Positions 31,325 through 42,400 of a stretch of DNA of 64,000 nt are shown here, piece by piece. The notes below the pieces were generated by a model that was not told where the DNA came from, searched no databases, and saw nothing but the letters and a program-made list of their open reading frames with translations. The stretch is from Crocodylus rhombifer (lineage: Eukaryota > Chordata > Crocodylia > Crocodylidae), in assembly GCA_038503035.1 (NCBI GenBank), contig JAVSML010019203.1, positions 62,001 to 126,000 on the forward strand. The letters are read 5' to 3'. Numbering within the stretch: position 1 is the first letter of the stretch; the number at the start of each line of letters is the position of its first letter. The position numbers and the translations under genes were made by a program.

Positions 31325-31940
31325 CTAGAATCGATCCAATTTCACTAAGTCAAAATCAACACAAAGTTTCTGATTATTGCGTAAAACAAGTAACTCTTCT
31401 TTTGCCAGGTCGGCATCACTGATTTGTTCAAGGGAAATGGTAATGGAGCTCCTTACCCAAATGTCAGCTACCTGAATAGTCGGGATAATTCCTATAATAG
31501 TGACTTTCAGATTTTCAAGATGCATAATAATAATCTCATAAACTCTTGGTTCCACTGGATGCACTGGATCTAAAGTGATTTCATCAAAGAGAGGAATATT
31601 GGAAAAGTTACTGGAATTCACTCTTCTTCCCCCGAGAGCAAACTTCTCTTGAAAGGATTTGACCTCTTCTTTGGCCTCCAAGATAGTCACTTCTCTACCT
31701 TGGAGTGAAATGTTCAGCGAGTTTAGAATTCCCAACGCTTCTGCAAGGTATGCCAAAGAAACCACAAAATTTGAATCTATGAAACAGTGGAGCAGAATTG
31801 ATCCCTTTTCACACAGAAACATTTCAATTAAATCTTGAAGTTCAAAAGCCCTAGTCAGAACTTTTCCTCTGGATAACCAGTGTACTTCTGTGTGAACCAG
31901 AAGTACAGTGTGTTCAGACCCAATCTCTTCACACTGTGAA
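31325..31940 (-). pseudogene. hAT transposase, C-terminal half of the catalytic region
   Basis: The minus-strand frame is open from about 31940: EEIGSEHTVLLVHTEVHW, then LSRGKVLTRAFEL, then from the Met at 31822 the 165 codons with DSNFVVSLAYLAEALGILNSLN and ISLQGREVTILEAKEEV. These are hallmark blocks of the ZBED5/SCAND3-like hAT transposases, whose domesticated relatives exist in vertebrates. This copy is followed by a stop at 31325 and frameshifted hATC pieces, so it is taken as a dead transposon and not a domesticated gene. Confidence 0.75.
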
Positions 31941-32049
31941 TATGTGGTGAATCAATGCCCTTGCTCAGATCAAGTTGACAGCCTGGACGACAACATCCAA
32001 CGTGTCTTTCAAATCAGAGGGAAGGGTCTTTGATGCCAAAGCATGTCAA

Positions 32050-32360
32050 TGAAGAATGCAATAACTAGAGATCACATTTGGATTCACAGTTTTGACGAGA
32101 GCTGTGAAGCCTCAATTTTTCCCCAACGTAGCACGAGCACCATCAGTACAAATATCTCCTACAAGGTCCCAGGAAAGGCTGTTAGAATCAAAAAATTCAT
32201 TCATCGTAGCCACGATGTCTGCTACTTTTGTTGTTTCTTTCAGCAGTTCAGAAAAGAGAAATTCTTCTTTGACATCATTCTCATGCACTTATCGAGTAAA
32301 AACGAGGAGTTGTGTGCAGTTTGAGACATCAGTTGATTCGTCCAATTGCAAGCCAATTTT
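32050..32360 (-). pseudogene. hAT transposase, N-terminal catalytic region
   Basis: Minus strand reads KIGLQLDESTDVSNCTQLLVF, a one-codon break, then VHENDVKEEFLFSELLKETT and a DLVGDICTDGARA block. The Asp of DESTD and the Asp of TDGA are candidates for two of the three catalytic acidic residues. A stop follows in GKN*GFTALVK. Confidence 0.7.
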
Positions 32361-32697
32361 TGTCAGACTTTTCTTGATTTGCTTCACTAGTTTGCATATG
32401 TCTTCTGACATGTCCTTGATTCAGTCATGAATGGTATCATTTAACAATGGGATCTGTGCTATTTTTAGTTTGACCTCTTTACCACACATCAGCTCAGCCA
32501 TTTCCGTGGTGCACAGTTTCACCAGGGTCTCTGTGATGGTATGCAGCTTTTTTTCTTTGGCGATCCTTAATGTCACACAATAACTTGCCTCCAGTGCTGG
32601 CTTCTTCTGGGGAGTAAATCCATGATTGGAGAGTGGGCCCTTTGTTTCAAATCATGCTTACTTAATTTTTAATAAAGCTTCTTGGTCTTTAGCATTT

Positions 32698-32868
32698 TCA
32701 GGGTTGAACAGTCTGAAAGTGCTCTTTAAGTTTAGATGGCTTCATATATCCATTGCAAAGTACCTTTGAGCAAAGGAAGCATTGTGGCTTTTGCAAACTA
32801 TCTGTATCAAGAATGAACTTAAAGCCACACTGCACATATGAATCCTGGTAATAATGCTTCTTTGACAT
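32698..32868 (-). pseudogene. BED-type zinc finger of the hAT transposase
   Basis: From Met at 32868: MSKKHYYQDSYVQCGFKF, then PQCFLCSKVLCNG and KPSKLKEHFQTVQP. The C-x2-C pair is present; the last His of the expected H-x4-H is replaced by Gln. In relatives this domain binds the element ends. Confidence 0.65.
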
Positions 32869-32920
32869 GATAAATCGATGGGCAAAGCAAGAATTTAATC
32901 CTTGAAAAATAGTACAAAGT

Positions 32921-32938
32921 AAAAAAAAAAAAAAAAAG
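32921..32938 (+). repeat. A-run next to the hAT remnant
   Basis: Poly-A of about 17 bases on the + strand. Confidence 0.8.
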
Positions 32939-32955
32939 ATATACATCATAGGTTG

Positions 32956-33461
32956 GTAATAATGTAAAATAGGTACTTACCAAAATGAAAGAAAAAAGCA
33001 GACGTATACCGTTACTTGTGTGGAACTGCCATGTGTATAAAAACACAGAGGTAAAAAACTCAAATGCAAATGCAACAACTTTGAACACACAACTATGTTC
33101 AAAGACTGACTCTACATGACTGAGTGATGGGTGTTCAGAGTGACATTTCCAGTGCGAAGTTGAGGCATGGAGCAGGAGTAGGATATCTGGTTTCCACATG
33201 CATGTACATTTTACAGCAGTAAAAACCCAGTATTTTCAAATTGTCAAGGGATTTTTTTAGACCCTTCGACCTGTATTAGACAATGTATGAAATTTCTCTC
33301 ATGTACCCCTGATGAGGCTTAATGTACAGAGTATACACACTACACACTCCAGGAGAGTAAGAAAGAGAATAGAGCATCAGCACTAGTGATATCAGTTACT
33401 TGCAGAAAAGAGTATACATTTCAGCAGCATATCATTAGAGGGTAACCTATATATCATTACT
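32956..33461. other. non-coding stretch
   Basis: No feature recognised. A second 'tgtacccctga' string at ~33303 is in the same orientation as the one at 30890, so it is not an inverted end. Confidence 0.4.
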
Positions 33462-33469
33462 ATTTATTA
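33462..33469 (+). repeat. 8-bp target duplication, left
   Basis: atttatta, identical to 34080-34087. Confidence 0.85.
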
Positions 33470-34079
33470 CAGGTGTTGGCAACATTTGTAAGCAGCAGGC
33501 TGGAACAACTCATCCCCAGTCTGGCATGGGTTGGGTGGGTTCACTGGTAGGTCAGCAGCAAGGGTGTTTCCCTGCATCCATGCCAGGGCTAGGCACTGCC
33601 ACCACTTCTCCCAGCTCCCCCTCCTCCACTTCCTGGCTGGGGCACAAGCACAGTTCTGGTGGGGAACTGAGTCTAACCTTGGGCTGAGCCAAGCAGCAGT
33701 GAGCCAGGCAGGCAGCTAGGTGCTGTACCTGCAGCACCGTGCCTTTCCCCATTCCCTGCTCTCTGGCTGCAGCAAGGGTCCAGCTAGTGGGTAACTGAGC
33801 TGGGGCCAGGCAACTAGAAGCTGCATCTTCATTGCTGCATCTCCCTACCTTCCAGCTGCAACATAGGTAGAGCTGGAAGCTACCCAGCCCCAGCCCAGTT
33901 CTCCACTGGCTGGAAGCTGCACCTGTGCTGCACCCAGGGGAAGAGAGGTAGGGAGAAGCTGTGATGATGGGGTGGAGCTGCCAGGCTCTAGTGCAGCTCA
34001 TCATTGTCAAGCCCCAGCATGGGCACAGGCAGAGGCAAAACTCTCTGTGGGTTTGTGGACTATATGTTGCTAACCCCAG
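33470..34079. mobile_element. non-autonomous hAT-type element (610 bp)
   Basis: Ends CAGGTGTTGGCAACATTTG and (inverted) CTGGGGTTAGCAACATATAG match at 15 of 20 positions by eye. A perfect 8-bp duplication flanks them, the hallmark size for hAT. The core is GC-rich; frames of up to 187 codons (minus strand) and 62 codons (+) show no transposase blocks. It must have been moved by a transposase encoded elsewhere. Confidence 0.85.
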
Positions 34080-34087
34080 ATTTATTA
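34080..34087 (+). repeat. 8-bp target duplication, right
   Basis: atttatta, identical to 33462-33469. Confidence 0.85.
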
Positions 34088-34400
34088 TTTGGAATGTCAA
34101 AGTTCCTGGGAACACTGTTCATGGCCTACAATCCGACTATGAGAGATCAATACAAACACAGCACAAAAAGAGAGTACCTAAATAAAGACAGATTCCTTCT
34201 CAGTATGTCACAGTGAAAATAAATATTGATGCTAAGCCACTGATACAGACTGATACACTAATCTGACTGTTGCAGATTAATCTACCAACAAAATATAACC
34301 AGCTAATGTGGGCAGCCAACATTGGCAAATTGGAATTATTTAAGCTTCTTGCTCATATTTGGGTGTTACATAGCGTATGTTTTCCTTGGTTCTGATGAAC
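34088..34400. other. AT-rich non-coding stretch
   Basis: No feature recognised. Confidence 0.5.
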
Positions 34401-34408
34401 CTGTTTAA
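34401..34408 (+). repeat. 8-bp target duplication, left
   Basis: ctgtttaa, identical to 35344-35351. Confidence 0.9.
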
Positions 34409-35343
34409 TAGGGCTGTGCAAAGCTTTGGTTGCTGATTCAACTCAGAGGAGATTTAGATAGATTTGGCAGCCAAATCTCCTAATCCAAATCAAATTAGGA
34501 GACCAATAAAAAGGTCCAAATCAATCTAAAGCCTCTGAATCAATTTAGAAAGGATTCAAAAGAGATTTGGAGATTTGGGCAGTCCCTGCTCATTGCCATA
34601 GGGAGCTGGATCCAGACTCCATGACAGAAAGTAGGGTATGGGAGGAGGGGCTGGAGGAGTCGGCAGAAGGGACCCCTGCCAGGCCTCAGCCCCTGCCTGA
34701 TCCTCCAGCCCCCCTGAGTGTCCCCAAACCCCTGTCCACTTTCCCAGCCCCATCAATGGCTGCCCTGCCTGGCCCCAGCATCCTGGCACTTAAAAAAAGG
34801 GAAAAAAGCCCCACTCTCACTGGATCCTGTCAGGTGGGGGGGGTGATCCCTGATGCCCCTCACTGCCCCATGCTCTGCCATGAGCCCCCATCCCCTGCTC
34901 TCGTAGCCCCATCAATGGCTGCCCCTCCCAGCCTCAGCATCCTGCCGCTTAAAGAAAAAAAAAAGCCCTGCATTCACCAGCTGCTAAAGTGGCTGTTGGT
35001 GCTTCTGGGGGCTCATGGCAGAGCCCCTCCATGGAGCGTGGGGCAGTGGGGGACAGCAGAGATTGTCCCTCCCACCTGGCAGGAGCTGGTGAGTTCAGGG
35101 CTTTTTTTAAAGCGCCAGGATGCTGGGGCTGGGAGGGGCAACCATTGACAGGCTGGGAGAGCAAGTTGGGGATTGGGCCTGTTTGGTTCGGAGATTCGGT
35201 TGATTTGTCAGTGGCTGAATCTCTGAATCAGACTCGGCTGAATTGATTTGGGACAGCGATTCGAATCACCAAATTGAATCACTGTCCCCTGAACTGGCCA
35301 AATCTGAATCTGAAGCAAATACTACCTACTTTGCACAGGCCTA
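34409..35343. mobile_element. non-autonomous hAT-type element (935 bp) with internal repeats
   Basis: Ends TAGGGCTGTGCAAAG and (inverted) TAGGCCTGTGCAAAG differ at one of 15 positions, with perfect 8-bp flanking duplications. Subterminal zones carry many GAATC/GATTC and AAATC/GATTT strings on both sides. The GC-rich core holds a tandem pair (about 34740-34825 and 34905-34985) and an inverted third copy (about 35085-35150) of a ccatcaatggctgcc...agcatcctgg unit. The frame of 193 codons follows from these repeats and is not a gene. Confidence 0.9.
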
Positions 35344-35351
35344 CTGTTTAA
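35344..35351 (+). repeat. 8-bp target duplication, right
   Basis: ctgtttaa, identical to 34401-34408. Confidence 0.9.
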
Positions 35352-36171
35352 TGCTAAATGATAATACGTAGTTTGTTTTTCTTTAGTTTCAATGACTGTA
35401 TAGCATTTATAATTGTTTATTTCCTTCTTTAACATGTTTCACAGTCCTAATAGTATTAACCTTACATAAAATGATATTTCTCTCACTCTACTGTTATGCT
35501 TTTAAATAGATCTTTCATAAAATATTGCAATTTAAACATTTTGGGAGGTCAAGCACACAACAGTCAAGCACAACACAGGAATTGCCAAGATTGAATTAGT
35601 AGCATTTCTGTTCAGGTTCCTAAAACTTGCATAGAAGGGGTTGGGAGCAATACCTATAACTAATGTAGCCCAGTACCTCTTGTTACAAAAATCAGTTTTT
35701 AGTTGTAGACTTGTAAACTTAGAACTGTTTAGGCCTAAATTTTCCAGAGTTGGGATTTTTAGAAAATTCCAGTCAAAATGGTTTAGATGTTTTAATGAGA
35801 AGTGGGAAAATATATGCTTTTAGAATTGTTAAAAATTCTGGCAACCTTTTCTTTGAAATACTGTAGCACCTCCATGCTTTGAAGTAGACACATGAAGTCT
35901 TGCAAGGAAAGGCCTTTATATCAGGAAAATGTATTTTGCCACACCCATGGAAACCTGCCTAGAAACAAGCAAAAACCTGCAGTGTGCTGCAGGAAGAAAG
36001 CATTCTGCCATTGAAATCCTTAAAGAATAAAAAATACTCCCATTAGTCTGGCTGGAAGCTATCCAGTGACTCTGGAGTCTTCCCCAGTCCATTAAATTAC
36101 TGCTGCTCACTTTTTACAGTACAAAAATGGAAAACGTATGAGGTTACACTCTTGTATAGCTTTCTTTGATA
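35352..36171. other. AT-rich non-coding stretch
   Basis: No feature recognised. Confidence 0.5.
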
Positions 36172-36724
36172 TACATGGTTTGATCAAAAAGTTCTAAGAT
36201 TTGATGTTCAGGGTATTGTTCATCAGGAATTTGCACTGAGTGGTCAAACAATCAATCAGGCCTTTTATAAAGAGGTTTTGATTCAATTGAGGGATAAAGT
36301 AAGAAGAAACCACTGTGAGCTGTGTGAAAATGGTCGATGGTTTCTGCACCATGAGAACACTGCTTCACACACTGCTGTCTCCATTCAAGAATTTTTGGCT
36401 GAAAAAAACATTCCTGTGATACCACACCCTCCGTATTCACCTGACCTTGCCCCATGTGATTTTTTTCTGTTCCCAAAAAATCAAAATGAAGCTGAAAGGA
36501 AGGAGATTTGATGACATTCCAACCACCCATAAGAATGTGAAAGAACTCAAAAAACTTACAGTTGAAGACTTGCAGCATTGCTTCTGAAAGTGGCAGGAAC
36601 ATTGGGACAAGTACATATCATCTGGGGGAGATTGCTTTGAAGGGGACAGCTCATGAAAATGTTGTTTGTACACTATTCTTTAAAATAAAGACTAAGTCTT
36701 AGAACTTTCTGATCACCCCTCGTA
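36172..36724 (+). mobile_element. mariner (Tc1/mariner) element with internal deletion
   Basis: TA dinucleotides at 36172-36173 and 36723-36724 bound the element. Its ends CATGGTTTGATCAAAAAG and (inverted) CGAGGGGTGATCAGAAAG are followed on both sides by TTCTAAGA. The left end runs almost directly into the C-terminal half of a mariner transposase, so the N-terminal DNA-binding part and first catalytic Asp are deleted. About 550 bp remain of a usual ~1.3 kb. Confidence 0.9.
36278..36511 (+). pseudogene. mariner transposase, C-terminal catalytic fragment
   Basis: The frame extends upstream of the Met to about 36208 (VQGIVHQEFALSGQTINQAF). Residue 26 from the Met is Glu in HHEN, where mariner has the second catalytic Asp (HxDN). 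Residue 61 is the Asp of YSPDLAPCD, the third catalytic Asp. Exactly 34 residues lie between, the DD34D spacing of mariner. A stop follows at 36511 after a frameshift in the 'LKGRRFD' block. With the N-terminus deleted and one catalytic residue changed, it is dead. Confidence 0.9.
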
Positions 36725-36779
36725 CATTTAGGGAGATGATAAAGGCAGAAATTCCTTAATTCATGTTCCAGTGTTATTT

Positions 36780-37465
36780 CACTACAAAAGTATAAGGGCC
36801 TACATATTTCACTTGAGCTATTCCCATGTTGATCAGTGTCACTGCTACCTCCAGTTTAGAGCAGCCGCACCTTCCAACTAAAAACCTTCTCTGACCTGCA
36901 CAGCTGACCCCCACCTGCATAACTGTGACTTGTACTACCAGGCTGGTGAGCCAGGACAGACTTCTACCCCTGCTGTAGGTGTGTGGGATGGGACATGGGT
37001 TGAGGTAGACAGGAACAGGAATTTGGGAGGCAGAGTTAACGGGATGGAGTGGGTAATGCAATGGGAGGTAGAAAGGAGATGGGGGTGGAAGAAAGATGGT
37101 AAAATGAAGAAAATCAGCCACTGAAAGGTAAAATAAAAAGAAACAATTTAAAAAAAAATAAAGAGAAAGTAAAGTAAAGAAGGTCTCATTTTTTAATAAG
37201 TCAGGATTTGGAATGGAGTGGTGAGGAAAGGTGCTTTTCAGGGAGCTACTGCCCCTGCCCTGGGAAGGAAGCCCCAGCTCATGATGAGCCCCCTTACTTG
37301 TTCTGCCCCACTCCTACTAGACCCTACTCCTGGCCCCTCCATGCCATGCAGCCTGGCTAACTAACATTTCCCCTGCAAGATATTTGTATGGAGTTGCATC
37401 CCTGAGGCTGGGAAGGTCACATCCCTTTGGTAATAGGAAGAGTAGACTTGGTGCCAGAACCACTG
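36780..37465 (-). repeat. unclassified interspersed repeat, uninterrupted copy
   Basis: The reverse complement matches 22778-23347 plus 24374-24515 throughout, without the 1-kb insert found there. Its right end at ~37465 abuts the next element's terminus. By eye roughly 75-80% identical. Confidence 0.75.
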
Positions 37466-37467
37466 CT

Positions 37468-38530
37468 GGGGCACATCTACACATGGTGATTTAATGTGCA
37501 TTAGCTATTTCTAAGATACATTAAGGGCATGGGTGTGCACATGGGCCCTTAATGGACCTTAAAAATGGTGATTTAGGCTAATTATGCCTAAATTTAATAC
37601 TTGCATAAAGCAAGTATCAAATTTAGAAGCAATTATTTAAGGCACCTTAACTCATTTGTAGATGCCATAAGGCACCTTAATGCTATGTGACTGAGTGAGC
37701 TAGAGCTGAGCTGCTGGGGCCCCATGCTGCTCCTGGGCATTGCCAAGAAGAAGATGCAGTGGCTGCTGTTCTGCAAGGGAAAGGCCTTTGCTAGCAGCTA
37801 CCCCTCAGGATGGGTTTGTTGGCTGAGCAATGCAACCTTGCAGGGGTGGGACATCTCACTGCTCACCTGGGATTCAGGCACCCATAGAACACCATACTGG
37901 GGTTCCTGCCTGGGAAAGCAGGTGGGCTGGGACTGTATCTACCCCCAGTGCCCAGCAAGGGTTTCCCTGCTCCACCCACCTCCATCCCTGGCCTCCATGC
38001 CAGATACTCCAGGTGGGAGAGGTGGCATCAGCTCCTAGAGTTTCTGTGCAGCTCATCCCAGGCAAGCTGGGAGGAATGCAGGTGCAATGCTAATCCAGGG
38101 CCAAGCCCCTGCCTGTTTTGCACCCAGCCTGCCTGGACTGAACTGCAGAAAGTCCCCAGGAGCTGACCCCTCTGTACTCTTCCCCTGCAGAACAGCACCT
38201 GCCATATCTTCTTGGCCAGAGCACAGCAACAGCATGGGGCCCCACGGGCTCTGTTCCAGCCCACTGTCATCCAACACTGGGGAGGCAGGAACATGGGGAA
38301 GGGGTTAGAGCTAGGGCCAGGCTGACCACACTTGTGGGCCTGGAGGCTCCCACCCCCTCAGCTAGCGCTGGGCTGTACCACCCAGGTACACTGCTGCAGG
38401 CTTCCAGGGGCTGTCCAGGATGCTGACCAGGTCATCTTCATGTAGCTGCATGCATAAATTGCCTTAATGCATCTTAGGCTAATGCATATTAAGTTTAGGA
38501 GCTTTCAAATTCATATGTAGACATATCCCC
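37468..38530. mobile_element. foldback-like non-autonomous DNA element
   Basis: Ends GGGGCACATCTACACATG (37469) and (inverted) GGGGATATGTCTACATATG (~38530) are similar. The GC-rich core has long imperfect inverted arms, 37711-37786 and 38180-38245, both with ggggccccatgctg, ccaagaag and gctgttctgca strings. An alternative right end with a similar terminus lies near 38834. No target duplication found. The open frames on both strands (60-104 codons) mirror each other because of the arms. Confidence 0.55.
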
Positions 38531-39110
38531 TGGGCAGCAGATTTCAGGGGGTAGAAAGTCTGCAAGGGAACAGGAAGGTCTGCACACAGAACAGGAAGGT
38601 GATGAAGGGTACACTGTATCCTGGGATGCTGGAGGACTGAAACTTGGGCAGTTCATCTGTGGGGAGTGGCCATACGTTAATGGAATACAAGCTAGGTAAC
38701 AGAGATCAGAGATAAACATGCCCTGGATTGGCATAACTTTTAAGCCACCTTAAGGGTGCTTAAAAAAGGTTTCAGGTGTTAATGTGTGGACAATCCAAAA
38801 GTTAAACTACCTAAAACTAATGTGTAGCAAGGCCCTAACTTTACATGAGCTGGGTAAATAATTCTGATGAAAAAGGATGCCTTTTCCTGTTACAGTTCAT
38901 TAAAAACAACTCTAGTGTAGGCATTAATCTATGGGAAAGCAAACATGGCAAAAACAAAGGCATTTCACTTGTGCTGATTTTGCCTCTCCTGATATCTCCA
39001 CTACACTAGCCTGAAAGAAAGGGGATTTTCTTTTTCCATGATTGTTTATTCCGTGGCACTGGAGTCCAGTTGTTTTTACTGATAATGTCAAACAAAAGGG
39101 GAAACTTGTA
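38531..39110. other. non-coding, with a partial element end near 38750-38840
   Basis: ttaatgtgtggac and (inverted) GGGCCTTGCTACACATTAG resemble the TCTACACAT end family. Otherwise no feature. Confidence 0.35.
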
Positions 39111-39472
39111 AAAAGCGCAGGCTCAGGGGTGATCTGATGGCCACCTATAAGTTTATCAAGGGTGACCACCAGTTTCTGGGGGAACGTTTGTTCACCAGAG
39201 CACCCCAAGGGATGACGAGGTCGAACAGTTATAAACTACTGCAAGACTGTTTCAGGCTGGACATAAGGAAGAATTTCTTTACTGTCCAAGGCCCCAGGGT
39301 CTGGAGCAGCCTGCAATTCAAGCACCTACGTTGAACACCTTCAAGAGTAAATTGGATGCTTATCTTGCTGGGATCCTATGACCCCAGATGACTTCCTGCC
39401 CTTTGGGTGGGGGGCTGGACTCGATGATCTTCCGAGGTCCCTTCCAGCCCTAATGTCTATGAAATCTATGAA
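39111..39472 (+). mobile_element. CR1 LINE 3' end
   Basis: Very similar to 8082-8449: same ORF2 tail (LMATYKFIKGDHQFLGERLFTRAPQ and RFRLDIRKNFFTV-type residues) and the same tctatgaaatctatgaaa tail. 5'-truncated at about 39111. Confidence 0.9.
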
Positions 39473-42400
39473 AAAGACCCTATACTCTGTAATGTATCAA
39501 TACTACAAGCTAATACAATTATCTATATAGCTGGGCAAAGGCCTATATTTTATTAATTATATTAAAAAAGATAAATTAAACAACAACAAAAACACTTAAC
39601 TTGTGCTTATTTTGGTTTATCCTTCTTCTGTGATTTCCATATTGGGTTTTTTTCTCTCATTGTTCTCATGCTTATTCTCTGTTTTAGCATCACTGGTGTA
39701 GAGGGACAGACCTACAAATGTGTTTTACAGGTTACTTCTTTAAATCTTTGCACTTCATTCTCAAGGCCCCTGCCATTAAATAACAGTATAGTGAGGCATT
39801 GGGTTTTGGCTTTCTTTTATTAAATACTTGACATTGTTGCTAATCACCATTGTATAAATTAAATTAAAGGGTATCAGATTTCAAATGGATACCTCTGTTG
39901 TTTAACCATAACTAAAAACCAACCTGTGGGATTAATTGTAGAGGCAATCAATGAGACAACTACTATAGTAAACTCAGAATATAAGAATCATGTAGTTTCA
40001 GAGCAAACAAAGATTAATTAACAGCAATTAACAGTAGTTGAAAGAGCTTTATGCAACATCAGTCCTCATTCTTTAGGACTTAAACTGATTCCTGGTAGAG
40101 GACATGAAGGAATTATCTCCAGTCAGTTCTGCAGCAGTAATTGATCATTCAAGAACATTATGAGGGTAATTTGCTTTCCCCTGAATCATGTAGTTTATGC
40201 CAGTTCTAAAGGTTGAGCTATCATGACGGTGTATTTTATATGTGAGTGAGTGTGTGTGTTTGTGTGTGTGTGTGTATGTGTGTAATATATGCTCTATGTG
40301 TTCACATACACACCATAAACTAGTAAGACACAGAGATGCGAAGGATAGGAAATTAATTAGACCATGATCTTTTCTCATTTGATAAATCATGTAAATATTA
40401 AATCGTGGCTCTGCTCTGAAGTCAGCTCAGTTCAAATGCAGCCAAAGATAGGGCAAATCCTAGGGGAAACAGATGATTTTTTATGATTTCACCTTTTGAG
40501 AGTCAACATTTCATTAGAAGGACTCATACATTTTCAGTGCTGTCAGTCTAACACTGAAAAGTTCTCCAACTCAAACTCTGAGCCTCAGCATAAACCTAAC
40601 CTAGATTTGAACATCTCTTCCTAGTCAGTTCTTTAATTAGCAGCAGAGCCATGATATCTATTAAAAGTAGGTTCTTTTTGCATGTGAGGAACCATCTGGT
40701 ATTGTCAGAATATCAGTAGTTGTATCCCAGATGGTAACTTCTTAGTGAGGATAAGAGGTGAGATTATTCAATTGTTTTATAATCAGACATTCACTTGAAA
40801 TAATTATTGGCCGTTGTATTTGCACAGTCAACATTGTTTCTCCAATTACTGTTTCATTTGTTTAGAATGAATGTGGATTCTTTGTGATCATCACTATGTT
40901 AAGATGTAATGAGTTTACTGCGGGTGGTTAAACATTTGGGTTAATTTTGAAGGGTTTTATGAACACAGGAAGTCAAACTAATTTATTTGTTGGCCTAATT
41001 GCTAATTAGCCCTAGTATAATGGCAGATACTTGAGTGTGTATAACTAGGAAGAAGGCCAGAATTCTGCTTGCAAGGATGTGAATTGTAAAGCCAAGAAAA
41101 GAGTCATACAAAAAGCTAAGAAAATAATTGTATGTATCATGCAGTTAAGGACAATAGAAAAAGAATCCATTTCAGCTTAATAGTAGTAAATAATCAAAGT
41201 GAAATAAACTTTTTTGTACTTTCCAAATGGCATGTTAGAGCTCTTATTATCACCGGTTCTAAACACCCACAATTCTGGCTGGCATCTGGGGACAAAAGAG
41301 CATGAGAGCTGAAATGGGTATAACTGCCTCATGTGAGGCTTCCAGTTCCTTGAGGATGTCGCAGGTTTTCAGAGGAAAGCACTTTTCATCTTAAGGGCAG
41401 TAATAGGGCTACATGGACTTCATAATTTTCTCTTTTGGACATGTACTTGCCCAGTAAAGAAAAAGTTTCTGAAAAGTTGGTTTGTTTTTATGACATGGTG
41501 GTGGTGTCTGGTTTTGTTTTTTCGTCTGCATAGCCCCTCTTCATGCAACCTGCTATGCACAGTATTAGGCTTGCAGGATCAAGGCCTGTGTCCTTTTTTT
41601 CTCCTCCAATCTAAACAACAATTATATATCCCAGGATAATCCCTGATTATCCTTATTTTACTTAAAGACTGGTTTGCTTTTCAAATTTTAAGAGTACATG
41701 AGCCTACTCTCAATTTCAGTTATTCATAGCATCATAAATGGAACACAAGCTTGGATTACTAATTATGCTGTTAAATTCATAGTGTACTTTAATATTAATT
41801 GAGCACAATTCTACTCTCTTAATAGTTCCAGTGTATTTTAATGGAAGTTGTATGGATGCATCTTAGAACATAATCGTAGAGCAAAACTGGAGTTTGGATT
41901 AATATACCATTTGGAATATTTTAAAATAACATATAATAATGTATATTTCTTCTGAAATATATGTTAAAAATAACAATGTTTAAAGAAACATAGATATTTG
42001 CAATTTATGTTGCAAAGTCAAAACCTCAAAGTCAGAAAATACCAGAATTAAGGTTGTGTGTGCAGTGTGAATGCAGTACCCTGTGCATATGTCTGTTATG
42101 AGATTTTTAATTACATTAATATGCAAAAATGTGTCACAGGACCTCTGCTTCATTCACTGTATGGGTTTGGCAGTGCTCACTGAAGCCATAGCTATTTAAT
42201 AGTCTATTTCATCCTCATCATTTGTCTAGTTCATGATTTACTGAACGCCATTGAAACACTCTCCTGCATCAGTATAGAGTTAATGATTTTTCCTATGGCT
42301 TTTCTAGGATGCTCTCATGCTCCCAACACCATTTAAGTTCTTTACTCCTATTAAAACAACACATATTCATTCACAACGTAACATCTGCCTTGTGTGCTGT

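Larger units (their letters stand above)
30851..32955 (-). mobile_element. hAT DNA transposon remnant (BED-finger, SCAND3/ZBED5-like type)
   Basis: The minus strand encodes, in order, a BED-type zinc finger (~32868-32700), DESTD (32328-32342), a TDGA block (32136-32147), HWLSRGK (31863-31880), a long open block to 31325 and a C-terminal hATC-like region ending with KQQQ near 31110. The left edge at 30851 (gtagcagttctgaacc...gtacccctt) is of the type found at hAT/Charlie termini. No matching right terminus or 8-bp duplication was found. Several stops and frameshifts make it inactive. Confidence 0.85.

Noticed and set aside
31325..31940. Domesticated hAT-derived host gene (SCAND3/ZBED5-like)
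   Set aside because: Stops and frameshifts in the N-terminal and C-terminal parts, no introns or conserved full frame; better read as a dead transposon.
33552..34115. 187-codon minus frame
   Set aside because: It crosses the right border of the hAT-type element (34079) into flanking DNA and has no domain.
34567..35148. 193-codon Pro-rich + frame
   Set aside because: Explained by direct and inverted internal DNA repeats of a non-autonomous element.
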